56,594 bases of DNA from Pasteurella testudinis DSM 23072. Lineage in GTDB: Bacteria; Pseudomonadota; Gammaproteobacteria; Enterobacterales; Pasteurellaceae. Below, piece by piece: positions 7,921 to 15,925 of this stretch (its first letter is position 1; each line of letters opens with the position of its first letter). Location of the stretch: positions 1 to 56,594 of the forward strand of contig NZ_FWWV01000009.1 in NCBI RefSeq assembly GCF_900176075.1, written 5' to 3'. The position numbers and the translations under genes are program-made. Below the pieces are notes generated by a model. It saw only the letters and a program-made list of their open reading frames with translations, did not search any database and had not been told where the DNA came from.

Positions 7921-8691
7921 TTATTCATCTATGACAGCGGCTGTGCTTATTTGAGTTTCGACTTGATTGACAATATCGTTTTCAATATCAGCTTCAGCAA
8001 CACTTGGTTTGCGGATATAGGGTGCGAAATTGGCGCGTTGTCCACCGGATAGGATCGCAGGCGGAAGGGTATAGCCCATGCGGGCGACCGCACTTTGATA
8101 GCGTGCGTTATTTTCAGCGGCATCTTGTCGGGTGATACCGGAATGTTTGTAGGTTTCGACCACGCCAAAACATTTGCGGATCAGCTTTGCGCCTTCCTCT
8201 AGCCATTCTTTTGCTTCTTCACGGGTCATCAGTGCAATATGGGCCGCAGTCATGGTAGAACGGGCGAGGGTATCAAAGTCAGCCAACAGATACAGCAGTA
8301 GATAGCCGAGTTGTGAATTGACAAAAATAGGGTAGGAGATAGGTGAAATATTAGCGCAGCGTTCAATCTGGATATTTTCCGGTACTAAATCGACATAGAT
8401 GCTTACTAGCCGTTTGGTGAGTTCTTGCATTTCTTGCCGATGATTCAGAACTTTTTCTTCAAATTTAATCAAGTAATCGTCGGCATAGGGATCGTCCTGT
8501 GCGGCATCACGTTGTATTTGGGTAATGAGCGCTAGGCAATTTGGCATACTCAAAATTGATGACCGGGTAATATTACCCTCATCGTTTTTGATTACACTGC
8601 GTCCTTGCCAGAGGCGGGATGCGTATTGGGTATGGACAGTGAAGGTAATTTCACTGCGCAATGGGCCGAGTTGTTGTTGAGTGTCTGTCAT
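7921..8691 (-). CDS. PFL_4669-family integrating conjugative element protein
   Basis: A 256-aa protein with the family opening LGPLRSEITFTVHTQYASRL followed by WQGR. This is the hallmark of the PFL_4669 (TIGR03761) family found in the replication module of large genomic-island ICEs. The biochemical role is unknown. The N-terminal half is conserved and the last ~40 residues are low in complexity and acidic. It lies between the STY4528-type replication gene and DUF3158, as in related elements. Confidence 0.85.
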   Translation of the reverse strand: MTDTQQQLGPLRSEITFTVHTQYASRLWQGRSVIKNDEGNITRSSILSMPNCLALITQIQRDAAQDDPYADDYLIKFEEKVLNHRQEMQELTKRLVSIYVDLVPENIQIERCANISPISYPIFVNSQLGYLLLYLLADFDTLARSTMTAAHIALMTREEAKEWLEEGAKLIRKCFGVVETYKHSGITRQDAAENNARYQSAVARMGYTLPPAILSGGQRANFAPYIRKPSVAEADIENDIVNQVETQISTAAVIDE

Positions 8692-8792
8692 AGTGTATAC
8701 CTCGTTGTTTGTTGTTAAATTTGTTTTTGCTGATTCATATAGGTAATGGATATATTTTAGGTAATCAATATAGGAGGTTATATCAAGATTGA

Positions 8793-9038
8793 TTACACAA
8801 TTTCGTTTTCTTGTTTTTGTTGTAAATGTTCTTGATACATTTTTTTTGAACGTTTTAAATCCTCCCAGTCTTGATGGTAAATATTGAGTCCGGTGTAAAA
8901 CGTATTTAGCTTATTAATCACTTCTTCTGCAAATTCTCTGTCTTTATGAAAAGAGGTAACTTGCTCTTGTTCAATACTGTGCTTAATAAGGATATTGTCA
9001 TCAACTTCAATACTGAAACTCATTTTCACTTTTGACAT
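8793..9038 (-). CDS. small conserved ICE protein, copy A
   Basis: An 81-aa protein beginning MSKVKMSFSIEVDDNILIKH. The first 24 residues are nearly identical to those of the protein at 9315-9548, and the rest diverges. Start chosen at 9038 because GGGAGAG precedes it at good spacing; the ORF is open to 9062. No family is recognised. The two copies lie about 500 bases apart on the same strand, so they look like an old local duplication. Confidence 0.65.
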   Translation of the reverse strand: MSKVKMSFSIEVDDNILIKHSIEQEQVTSFHKDREFAEEVINKLNTFYTGLNIYHQDWEDLKRSKKMYQEHLQQKQENEIV

Positions 9039-9096
9039 ATTCTCTCCCAATTTGTGTATCATTTGTGTATTAATTCAAATTGAGCCTGTTATTTAT

Positions 9097-9143
9097 CCAC
9101 GGAGGCTCACCGTGGTATATTGGAGATTCCACTCACCAATATA
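9097..9143. other. two adjacent hairpins upstream of the 9155 gene
   Basis: CCACGG/CCGTGG (9097-9115, 7-base loop) is followed directly by TATATTGG/CCAATATA (9116-9143, 12-base loop). TTATCCACG at 9093-9101 differs by one base from the DnaA box consensus. They sit between a leftward and a rightward gene, so they may be regulatory; this is not tested. Confidence 0.5.
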
Positions 9144-9154
9144 GGTATATTTAA

Positions 9155-9355
9155 ATGAAGATTAATTACACAATCACTTTTAAAGACGCATTATTTTTAG
9201 CTACTCATTTGATTGATAAAGAAAAAATTAAATTAATGTACTCAGATGATCAGGATCCCGATAATAAACTGAGAGAATACCAGTATGCTTTTGAATTATT
9301 TAATTTGGCAGAAACTATTTATCGGGAATCTCTGAAGCGTAGCAACGAGGACTAA
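9155..9355 (+). CDS. small hypothetical protein, opposite strand
   Basis: A 66-aa acidic helical ORF (MKINYTITFKDALFLATHLI start) on the plus strand, between the two paralogous minus-strand genes. It overlaps the 3' end of the copy at 9315 by 41 bases. Its first codons resemble DNA at 8784-8808, which may be the decayed start of a second copy. Real coding is likely but unproven. Confidence 0.45.
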   Translation: MKINYTITFKDALFLATHLIDKEKIKLMYSDDQDPDNKLREYQYAFELFNLAETIYRESLKRSNED

Positions 9356-9548
9356 ATAAACATTTCCAATTTTTATCATTTATTGTTGTACTGGAAGATA
9401 TTTCATTCATTCGATTGATCGTATTAGTGGCTAGATCCTGCTCTAATGATAAGCGAGGTTTGTTGTACAGACGCTGATACTCAATCGAATGCTCGACTAA
9501 TATTTCATCATCAACTTCAATACTGAAGCTCATTTTCACTTTTGGCAT
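9315..9548 (-). CDS. small conserved ICE protein, copy B
   Basis: A 77-aa paralogue of the 8793-9038 protein, with the shared opening MPKVKMSFSIEVDDEILVEH. A good ribosome site (AAGGAG) lies 6 bases before the ATG. The 36-bp repeat array begins 20 bases upstream, so the array lies in its promoter region. Function unknown. Confidence 0.65.
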   Translation of the reverse strand: MPKVKMSFSIEVDDEILVEHSIEYQRLYNKPRLSLEQDLATNTINRMNEISSSTTINDKNWKCLFSPRCYASEIPDK

Positions 9549-9567
9549 ATCATCTCCTTAAAGTACA

Positions 9568-9711
9568 TTTTTTGCACACTGTCCAGCCCCTGGACGCTGC
9601 TTATTTTTTGCACACTGTCCAGTCCCTGGACGCTGCTTATTTTTTGCACACTGTCCAGCCCCTGGACGCTGCTTATTTTTTGCACACTGTAGAGTCCCTC
9701 TACACTGCTTA
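9568..9711. repeat. four 36-bp direct repeats, each with an internal dyad
   Basis: Units start at 9568, 9604, 9640 and 9676. Each is T6-GCACACT, then a 6-bp arm, 3 bases, the matching arm, then xCTGCTTA. Units 1-3 have arms GTCCAG/CTGGAC. Unit 4 has GTAGAG/CTCTAC: both arms changed together, so pairing is kept. No unique spacers separate the units. The array lies between the replication gene and copy B, a plausible place for an iteron-type origin, a partition site or a set of RNA hairpins. Confidence 0.9.
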
Positions 9712-9724
9712 TTTTTCAATCGCA

Positions 9725-10951
9725 TTATCGGTTTAGTAGCCTTGTTCTAAAATCACGCATTTGATCGACGCGTTGCTGGGAATCAATTTGCCTCTTAGGT
9801 TGAGCTTCACGAGGCTGATTTTGGTGCAGATAATCTTCCGCAGCATGTATTTTAGATGGTACTTGTTCACGCTTAGGTAATTGCTGCTCCAATAAATGCT
9901 CTAGTAAGTAAGGCTTAAATTGACCTTCTTGCGCACGCTGAATCAAACGATAGAGATAGCTTTGAGGCTTCTTGACCTCGTTTTTGATAATGCGCTGTTG
10001 TGCTTCAAACAGGATCGCTTTACAGAGTCCCAGATCTAACCCTTTCATATTTTTGGCAGCAATGGTTTTTTCAAAATCCGATAATCTGATTTCTGATGGC
10101 CAATTAAGTTCCTGGCTATCTCCTGTACAGTACTTATTTATATATACAGTACTAGTACTGTACTCAGTACCTGAGTTCCCATATGGAACTAAGCCTGAAA
10201 TCAATGACTTATCACTAAGTTCCATATTGGAACTCTGTAAATTGTTCATTTTTTGACTGAGTTCCATATTGGAACTCAGTGAATTTTGTGATGTCTGACT
10301 GAGTTCCGTATCGGAACTCAGTAGCTGCTCTTGAATATTTTCTAAATATTGTTGCTGTGCAGACAATGGTAAAAGGGGGTCAGTTGTACGAGTTTTATAG
10401 GCGTGATAACGTGCTTTCATCCAATCAACATGCGAGAGATAATGCCACTGTGCTTTATTCGAAATTAAATTTTCAATAATATCGGTCGCCACGCCCTTGA
10501 TAACCGGATCATTATGCTTTGCAGATTTTTCTAGTAACTGCAAATAATCATCATTAAACTGAATGGTATCTAAAATTGGCATAGGTTCGTCATGTAATAG
10601 ATACACATTGCCGACAACCTGCCCGCGGTGATTGCGTACCGTTTCACATAACGTCAGCCAACGTGTGAGCCTAAGAATGATGAGTGTTTGTGTAATCAGC
10701 TTCCGCGATAAAATAGCATTATTGTAAGTGCGGTCAGAAAGCAGCTGCCCCAGCATTTCATAACTGGGAAATAGGCCGCCTTGAAACTCTTTTGCTCGGT
10801 GCTTAATTAACAACCAAGCAAATTTTGCCCTCGAGGTAAGGTAAGGATCGTACAATAAGCGTACCGGCACGGTTTCATGCTGATTACCAAAAAACAGCAA
10901 ACCATGTTCCATTATTTTTCTACTATCAATAGCCGGATGTTCTTTTGCCAT
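9725..10951 (-). CDS. STY4528-type ICE replication protein
   Basis: A 408-aa protein resembling the STY4528 family of pathogenicity-island replication proteins: LLFFGNQHETVPVRLLYDPY near residue 18, SYEMLGQLLSD, LRLTRWLTLC and VVGNVYLLHDEPMP near residue 120. The middle (about residues 210-270) is a linker with three SSxxELS repeats, encoded by DNA that carries four dyads. The C-terminus is basic (PREAQPKRQIDSQQRVDQMR). It probably acts in replication or maintenance of the excised ICE. The gene stands between the DUF2857 and PFL_4669 genes, as in related ICEs. Confidence 0.8.
   Translation of the reverse strand: MAKEHPAIDSRKIMEHGLLFFGNQHETVPVRLLYDPYLTSRAKFAWLLIKHRAKEFQGGLFPSYEMLGQLLSDRTYNNAILSRKLITQTLIILRLTRWLTLCETVRNHRGQVVGNVYLLHDEPMPILDTIQFNDDYLQLLEKSAKHNDPVIKGVATDIIENLISNKAQWHYLSHVDWMKARYHAYKTRTTDPLLPLSAQQQYLENIQEQLLSSDTELSQTSQNSLSSNMELSQKMNNLQSSNMELSDKSLISGLVPYGNSGTEYSTSTVYINKYCTGDSQELNWPSEIRLSDFEKTIAAKNMKGLDLGLCKAILFEAQQRIIKNEVKKPQSYLYRLIQRAQEGQFKPYLLEHLLEQQLPKREQVPSKIHAAEDYLHQNQPREAQPKRQIDSQQRVDQMRDFRTRLLNR
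10121..10321. repeat. dyad cluster inside the replication gene (origin-like)
   Basis: Four dyads with arms AGTTCC/GGAACT and 5-base centres are centred at about 10182, 10226, 10268 and 10310. Spacings are 44, 42 and 42 bases, close to four helical turns. The last two extend to 9-bp arms (CTGAGTTCC/GGAACTCAG). Beside them are an AT-rich stretch (10131-10146) and an 18-bp perfect palindrome of CAGTAC units (10145-10162). The array encodes the SSxxELS linker repeats. It looks like a set of phased protein-binding sites, possibly an origin; this role is inferred. Confidence 0.75.
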
Positions 10952-11060
10952 ATTTTTTCTCCTGAACTGTTATCTAGATTTCAGACCACAGAACGGTATT
11001 TTTTATTTATACTGCAAACCAACTGATCTGGAAGTCGGTATTTTCAAATGATGTAGAGTT

Positions 11061-11102
11061 TCGCCCGAAAACATGCCCATGCCGGTTTTCAGGCGATTTT
11101 TT
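11061..11102 (+). terminator. hairpin followed by a T-run between DUF2857 and the replication gene
   Basis: Arms TCGCCCGAAAAC and GTTTTCAGGCGA (11061-11072, 11085-11096) pair with one mismatch. TTTTTT follows on the plus strand (11097-11102). Its polarity would stop rightward (antisense) transcription. On the minus strand it is a leader hairpin for the replication gene. Confidence 0.6.
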
Positions 11103-11105
11103 AAG

Positions 11106-11657
11106 CTACTTTTTTTGCCACGACGTAACCAATTTCCAGACCTCGGTTAAGTTGATATCGGTTTCTTCCGCAATCAGCATTAAAGCCTCTAATCCGGCAA
11201 GCGTATTATGATCATCCAATGGATTTTTATGGATTTGCCATAAGTGCCATGCCGCCTCTTGTTGTTCTTCGGAAGCCACCGGCTTTCTCCCCATCGGTTC
11301 TTCTTTACCAAGTAGATGCCGCCGAGAAGAGACCTCTGATGTCGTTAGCCCAAAGTAACTGTTCAGCATCTGAATCGATGCTCCGAGCATTAGTGCGCGA
11401 TCGATGATGCGTCTTTCTTCGCTGTTTACTCGAGCAAGTGTGACCATTTTCCAAAAGACTTCATGATTGATGGTGACTGTCGCAAAAGGGACGTGAGTAT
11501 GCGTCATATCGTAGATCTCATCAAAACTGAGTTGGTTGATCTCTTTTAGTTCATCTTCGGAAAAGCCCAAACGTAAACAGGGTTTGATATTGCCTTCACG
11601 CAAGTTATTTAAAATTTGGGTGAGAATGGCTTGGTTCAATGAGTTATTATTTTGCAT
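11106..11657 (-). CDS. DUF2857-family ICE protein
   Basis: A 183-aa helical protein of the DUF2857 type that lies between parB and the STY4528-type gene in this class of ICE. It contains a likely HTH-like segment (MLGASIQMLNSYFGLTTSEV). Start chosen at 11657: AAGGAGG, formed by the last codons of parB, lies just upstream, and the parB stop is one base before the ATG. An in-frame ATG at 11696 is open but less likely. Role unknown; regulatory or partition-related work is a guess from context. Confidence 0.75.
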   Translation of the reverse strand: MQNNNSLNQAILTQILNNLREGNIKPCLRLGFSEDELKEINQLSFDEIYDMTHTHVPFATVTINHEVFWKMVTLARVNSEERRIIDRALMLGASIQMLNSYFGLTTSEVSSRRHLLGKEEPMGRKPVASEEQQEAAWHLWQIHKNPLDDHNTLAGLEALMLIAEETDINLTEVWKLVTSWQKK

Positions 11658-11658
11658 A

Positions 11659-13401
11659 TTAGCCTCCTTGATGTTGGCGCAGATACCGCACAACACGAAT
11701 CAAACGAAATACTTTAACCAGGGTGATATCATCTAGCACAAGTAATAATTCACTGCTTAGCAAGGTGCTACCGTCATTGGCATTGAGATCGTCGGTTTGC
11801 AGCATATCTAACAGATCATAGATAGCTTGCGCATTGTCATCTAGCTCGGCATCGAGCGGACGCATACGATAGCTATAATCGACCGGGGATTTGACAACGT
11901 GCTCAACCAACTCCTCCAACGCCATGCTTTCAGCAATATCAAGCGCCAGTGAATAGGCTTCGGCTTTATGCTTGCGTGCCGGAAACACTTGCCAGATATC
12001 GGCAACTGGTTGGCGACCGGTACAAGCAAAGGTTAAGCCATTCGCTTTTGCTTGATTTTCCCGTTGCTCCTGCACGCTCATGCCTGGCGCAATCCCAAAA
12101 TTTTGGAAGAAATCTTGCCCTAAATTAGAAAGTGGGCTTTCAGTAGCAGTAGGTGATGTGAAATCGGAAAGACTGTCGGAAGATAGATCATCGGTATTGT
12201 CGGTATCTTCAGTATCTTGAAGCATAAAGGACATGGGGGACACGACAACGGAGACCGGAATATCCGAAGGATTCTCGTCCAAGGCTTGTGATGCTGGAAT
12301 AAAGGTGGGGATATCGGTTTTAATTGACTCCGCACGAGACGGCTTTGATAAGTCGGTATTGGTTTGCTGAAACCGTTCTTGGTTGGTTTGGCTATGTTCA
12401 ACTTTATCGGCAATTTCCTGTTGCTTTTCTGCCAACTTCCGGAACTTTTGCTCGCCGAGATCGATTTCAAGAAAAAGCGCCTCATAGCTAACGCTATCCC
12501 CCAATGTATCGACCATCAATGAAATCAGTTGATCTTGGAACGTTTTAGCCTGAAATGGATTATCTTCATTACAAGCGGTTAAGCTCTTACCCCAAATTGT
12601 GTTGAAATCAGTATCCGTTTCAAATTGATATTGCTGCCACACATCTAATGAATTGTTGCGTATAGCCAACAATTTATCGATCTGGGTGTGTCCGAGTCCA
12701 TTAAGCAGTACTGTAGGAATAAAGGGGTACAGATATTCAACACATTGCTCCATTTTTGAAATTAATGTTTTAGATATAATATATCCATCATTTTCCAATT
12801 GATTAGATAGCTCGCGTGATGATAGAGATTGAGACAATTTCTGTTCATAGTATGTTTTGGCCTGTTGAATCCCCAATGCTTTCTCAATAAAACTCAGATC
12901 AGCACGGGTATCATTTTCAATCAAATGCCCGATCAACAAGTCCAACTCTGCTTCGACACTGTCAGCAGTTTCTCCTTTCCACGGTTTATAGTGGCAGCTG
13001 ATAGACCAGAAGCGTTGATCTTGGGTTTCGGTAAACAACTCTTTTAATGCCTGGATACGAGTGTTACCGCCGTCGGCAATAATATAAAAGGCTTCGCCGG
13101 GGCGGCGTGTAATATTGGGTTTATGATCAAGTCCACGCCGGCGAATTGATTCTTTGATCATATCAAAATTAGGATTGCGCGTTTTACGTGGATTGTGTTC
13201 ATATGGCCGCAGCTTATCCAGCGTCACCGTAATGTACTCATCTTGACTGGGATAATGGGTTGCGGTCATCGCTTGGTAAGTCGTTGAGTTATTGGCGATG
13301 GGACTGACACTCAAGCCGTCGGCAATTGCTTTAGCCCGTTCTTCCGGTGATCTGCGTTTAACGAGCGGGTTAGCAGGCGCTTTTTTTGTTTTGGTTAGCA
13401 T
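11659..13401 (-). CDS. ParB-family partition protein of the ICE
   Basis: A 580-aa protein. A ParB/Srx-like domain is visible at about residues 60-150 (ITVTLDKLRPYEHNPRKTRN ... IADGGNTRIQALKELF), with GGNTR where chromosomal ParB has GERR. A longer HTH-containing middle follows, then an acidic low-complexity linker and a C-terminal domain. It is much longer than chromosomal ParB (~300 aa), as is usual for PFGI-1 class ICEs. Start at 13401 is supported by AAGGAG, which overlaps the dnaB stop. With parA it probably maintains the excised circle. Confidence 0.85.
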   Translation of the reverse strand: MLTKTKKAPANPLVKRRSPEERAKAIADGLSVSPIANNSTTYQAMTATHYPSQDEYITVTLDKLRPYEHNPRKTRNPNFDMIKESIRRRGLDHKPNITRRPGEAFYIIADGGNTRIQALKELFTETQDQRFWSISCHYKPWKGETADSVEAELDLLIGHLIENDTRADLSFIEKALGIQQAKTYYEQKLSQSLSSRELSNQLENDGYIISKTLISKMEQCVEYLYPFIPTVLLNGLGHTQIDKLLAIRNNSLDVWQQYQFETDTDFNTIWGKSLTACNEDNPFQAKTFQDQLISLMVDTLGDSVSYEALFLEIDLGEQKFRKLAEKQQEIADKVEHSQTNQERFQQTNTDLSKPSRAESIKTDIPTFIPASQALDENPSDIPVSVVVSPMSFMLQDTEDTDNTDDLSSDSLSDFTSPTATESPLSNLGQDFFQNFGIAPGMSVQEQRENQAKANGLTFACTGRQPVADIWQVFPARKHKAEAYSLALDIAESMALEELVEHVVKSPVDYSYRMRPLDAELDDNAQAIYDLLDMLQTDDLNANDGSTLLSSELLLVLDDITLVKVFRLIRVVRYLRQHQGG

Positions 13402-13411
13402 ACAAGACTCC

Positions 13412-14776
13412 TTAGCCATCAAAATGATGTCTATCGATATTTTCAAAGAGGGAATATTCCCCTGCAAATCGGGTTAGCACTTTGCCCAAAGGGCCGTTGC
13501 GTTGTTTGCCGATAATGATTTCCGCCATACCTTTATGTTCACTTTCAGGGTTATAGATTTCGTCACGATAGATAAATAAGATCACATCAGCATCTTGTTC
13601 GAGAGAACCGGATTCGCGTAAATCGGAATTAATAGGGCGTTTATTTGGTCGTTGTTCAAGGCTGCGGTTGAGCTGAGAAAGTGCGTAAACTGGGCATTGC
13701 ATTTCTTTTGCCAGTTTTTTCAGTGATTGTGAAATTGCGGAAATCTCGACATTGCGATTTTCATAGCGGCTGCTGTTACTATTCATCAGTTGAACGTAAT
13801 CAATGAAAATCGCTGCTGGTTGTCCATATAAACGGGCATTTTTTCGAGCTTTTGTGCGCAATTTCTGCGGTGTCAATGCGCCTTCGTCATCAATGAGTAG
13901 GCGATTTTTCCAGTGATCAAGAATATATTCCATGGAGGAAGAAATACGGCTCCATTGCTCATCGCTCAAGCGATCTGCTTGCCGGATATCTTGTAGGCTG
14001 ACTCTAGCGCGCATTGCCATAAAACGCTGTAATAGCTGATCTGACGGCATTTCGAGGCTGTAATATTGGATAGGTTTATCGGGGTACTTCATGAGGGTAT
14101 GGTAAGCAATATTTTGACTAAATGCGGTCTTACCCATTGAGGGGCGAGCCGCGAGGAGAATCAAATCACCGGGTTGGCCGCCGGTCGTTGTTTCGTCGAG
14201 TACTTGAATACCAGTCGGTGTGCCGCTGACGGGATCTTTATGTAGTGCTGAACTTTCCATGCGTTCAACAATTTTTGTAAACGCTTGAGGGAGATCTGCA
14301 ACATCTTGCGATGCCTGTTTAAGAGTAATGTCAGTCAGTTTTTTCTCTATCTGACTCAGCAAATTATCCAAGTCTTCTGCTGTTTTAAAAGCCTGAATTT
14401 CATGAGTGATAAGCTGTCCCAGTCCCAAAATTTGCCGCTGTTTGCTGTATTGGGCGATAATCTCGGCATAAGCTAGTGTATTGGCAGCAGATGCCGTATT
14501 TTTTGCTAATTCAGCGAGGTAGGCAAATCCACCGGTTTGCTCCAGCATTTGTTGGGTTTTCAAATGCTGCTCCAGCGTAATAATATCAAGGGACTTACCA
14601 GAGCTAAGAAGTGTATTAATAGCATCAAAAATATTACGATGAGCTGAGAGATAGAAATCATTAGCTTGAATAAGTGTAATGACTTCATCAAAATGCTCAG
14701 TATCTATTAAAAGGCCACCAATTAATGATTGCTCTACTTCTAAAGAATATAACTCTGCTGACACCATTGATTTCAC
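13412..14776 (-). CDS. dnaB: replicative DNA helicase DnaB (ICE copy)
   Basis: A 454-aa hexameric 5'-3' helicase. The N-terminal domain (residues ~8-105) begins SLEVEQSLIGGLLID. The RecA-like core has the Walker A RPSMGKT at ~211-217, the Walker B region IFIDYVQLM and the DnaB motif SQLNRSLEQRPNKRP. The start is GTG at 14776, overlapping the parA stop, or the ATG three codons later. An element-borne dnaB next to parA/parB is typical of this ICE class and makes element replication less dependent on the host helicase. Confidence 0.96.
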   Translation of the reverse strand: MKSMVSAELYSLEVEQSLIGGLLIDTEHFDEVITLIQANDFYLSAHRNIFDAINTLLSSGKSLDIITLEQHLKTQQMLEQTGGFAYLAELAKNTASAANTLAYAEIIAQYSKQRQILGLGQLITHEIQAFKTAEDLDNLLSQIEKKLTDITLKQASQDVADLPQAFTKIVERMESSALHKDPVSGTPTGIQVLDETTTGGQPGDLILLAARPSMGKTAFSQNIAYHTLMKYPDKPIQYYSLEMPSDQLLQRFMAMRARVSLQDIRQADRLSDEQWSRISSSMEYILDHWKNRLLIDDEGALTPQKLRTKARKNARLYGQPAAIFIDYVQLMNSNSSRYENRNVEISAISQSLKKLAKEMQCPVYALSQLNRSLEQRPNKRPINSDLRESGSLEQDADVILFIYRDEIYNPESEHKGMAEIIIGKQRNGPLGKVLTRFAGEYSLFENIDRHHFDG

Positions 14777-15603
14777 ATTATCTCCATAGCTTTAAAAGTA
14801 TTTCTAAATTGTGGAAGTAATAGTGAGCATAACTTATAAATTGTTTTATATTCTGCACGACTTTGTTTATATACTGGAATAGAATATGTAGCGGCCTCAC
14901 GATAAGCAACAAGATTTGGAATAGTGAAATCAAGAAGAGTTTTATCTTCGTCAAACTCATTTTCAAATAATGAATGAAGTTGCTTAAGAACAAACTTTAC
15001 ATCATTTGTATGATCAACACAGTTTGCAATAGCTTTTAATGGAGGGAGTTTAAATCCAAAATCTCTAAATGTACCGAGATCTTGGTACATTCCAATAGTA
15101 CCTCGAATAAACTCTTTCGCTGATAAAATATGAGGCATGATAGGGCAATATAATACATCAGCAGCTAAAACAGACATATCAACTGTTATATCACGGGTTC
15201 CCCTAGTGTCTATAATAATGACATCATAATCTGGCATTTGCCTTAATAGATACCTTAAACGCAAAGCACCATCTGGAGAATTTCGTAATATTTGTGAAAT
15301 ATTATTTGAAGGGTCATTTGATTGAATTAAATCTAAATTGGGAATTATAGTGTTAGAAATAATATTTGATGGAGCAACATCACGGTTAATTAAAAACTCA
15401 TATATCCCACAGGGAGCAGCATAGGATAAAGTGTAATAAGAACTTAAGGTTGGCTGTATATCTGTATCTATTAGAAGTGTTCTCAACCCATGCTCAGCAC
15501 AAAAACCTCCAATATTAGCACAATTCGTGCTTTTGGTTGTCCCTCCTTTTGTGGATACAACTGTTAATGTAAAACAAGTTCTTTTTTCGTTAAGATCACT
15601 CAT
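14773..15603 (-). CDS. parA: ParA-family ATPase (ICE stability)
   Basis: A 276-aa SIMIBI-class ATPase. The deviant Walker A is KGGTTKST at residues 19-26, with Thr where most ParA proteins have Gly (KGGxGKT/S). The A' motif follows in DTDIQPTLSS, and Walker B lies in YDVIIIDTRGTRD. It is the first gene of the leftward module, with GAGAGG before the ATG. It sits 107 bases from the ICE attachment end, as soj/parA does in pKLC102-type elements. It probably promotes ICE maintenance. Confidence 0.9.
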   Translation of the reverse strand: MSDLNEKRTCFTLTVVSTKGGTTKSTNCANIGGFCAEHGLRTLLIDTDIQPTLSSYYTLSYAAPCGIYEFLINRDVAPSNIISNTIIPNLDLIQSNDPSNNISQILRNSPDGALRLRYLLRQMPDYDVIIIDTRGTRDITVDMSVLAADVLYCPIMPHILSAKEFIRGTIGMYQDLGTFRDFGFKLPPLKAIANCVDHTNDVKFVLKQLHSLFENEFDEDKTLLDFTIPNLVAYREAATYSIPVYKQSRAEYKTIYKLCSLLLPQFRNTFKAMEIM

Positions 15604-15649
15604 ATAACCTCTCTTTTTTGATTGGTATTGAGTGAAAATATTCAGTTTC

Positions 15650-15710
15650 TAGACAACAAATTGAACAGTAGTAACTCATTCTAAGTTATTCATATTAAAA
15701 CTGTTGTCTA
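15650..15710. promoter_or_regulatory. inverted repeat at the ICE end
   Basis: TAGACAACA (15650-15658) and TGTTGTCTA (15702-15710) form a perfect 9-bp inverted repeat separated by 43 bases. The second arm abuts the tRNA-Leu fragment. It could be a recombinase or accessory-factor site for ICE excision; this is inferred from its position. Confidence 0.5.
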
Positions 15711-15772
15711 CGCAGTTGATTCAAAATCAACCGCCTTCGGGTGTGCCGGTTCGAGTCCGGCCCTAGGCACCA
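15710..15772 (+). other. 3' part of tRNA-Leu(CAA): ICE attachment repeat
   Basis: The segment holds the D-stem end, anticodon arm GTTGA-TTCAAAA-TCAAC (anticodon CAA), the long variable arm, the T arm GCCGG-TTCGAGT-CCGGC and the acceptor 3' side ending in CCTAGGCACCA. The 5' half of the tRNA is absent: upstream bases do not match the GCCTAGG acceptor or the D arm. It is therefore the duplicated att end of the ICE, not a working tRNA gene. The intact tRNA-Leu is expected at the other ICE end. Confidence 0.9.
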
Positions 15773-15787
15773 CTGATAAATATAATC
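15757..15787. other. prophage attL (core repeat)
   Basis: The first 23 bases (15757-15779) are identical to 51650-51672, and eight further bases match with two differences. The core is the tRNA-Leu 3' end plus CTGATAA. Confidence 0.9.
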
Positions 15788-15790
15788 CAC

Positions 15791-15820
15791 AAGCCCTGAT
15801 TTTTTAATCAGGGCTTTTTA
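15791..15820. terminator. bidirectional-type hairpin terminator
   Basis: AAGCCCTGATT/AATCAGGGCTT (15791-15801, 15806-15816) is an 11-bp stem with a 4-base loop, followed by TTTTTA on the plus strand. It lies just inside the prophage att end and upstream of int. Confidence 0.85.
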
Positions 15821-15925
15821 TTTTCTAAAACAATCACTTAAATAATCGCCATCTCTTTTTTACTGTATGCTTAAACAGTGCTTTGCTGATCCGCTGTGAT
15901 CTGCTAAGATCGAAAACAGCATTAT

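Larger units (their letters stand above)
1..15772. mobile_element. ICEHin1056/SPI-7-type integrative conjugative element (distal end)
   Basis: The parA-dnaB-parB-DUF2857-STY4528-PFL_4669-DUF3158-ssb-topB order is the replication/maintenance block of this ICE class, and tRNA-Leu is the known target of the ICEHin1056 family. The conjugation genes and integrase should continue to the left. An IS lies beyond topB, so integrity of the remainder is unknown. Confidence 0.85.

Noticed and set aside
9568-9711. CRISPR array
   Set aside because: The repeats are contiguous with no unique spacers, and no cas genes are near.
9542-9736. Plus-strand ORF of 12-residue repeats through the 36-bp array
   Set aside because: It is open only because the unit is a multiple of three. 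It needs a TTG start and has no ribosome site.
9972-10256. Plus-strand ORF antisense to the replication gene
   Set aside because: The opposite strand encodes the recognisable STY4528-type protein; no start signal is visible.
12120-12485. Second minus-strand ORF inside parB
   Set aside because: It is a frame shadow of the proline/serine-rich linker of parB.
15710-15772. Functional tRNA-Leu gene
   Set aside because: The acceptor 5' strand and D arm are missing; only the 3' part duplicated by integration is present.
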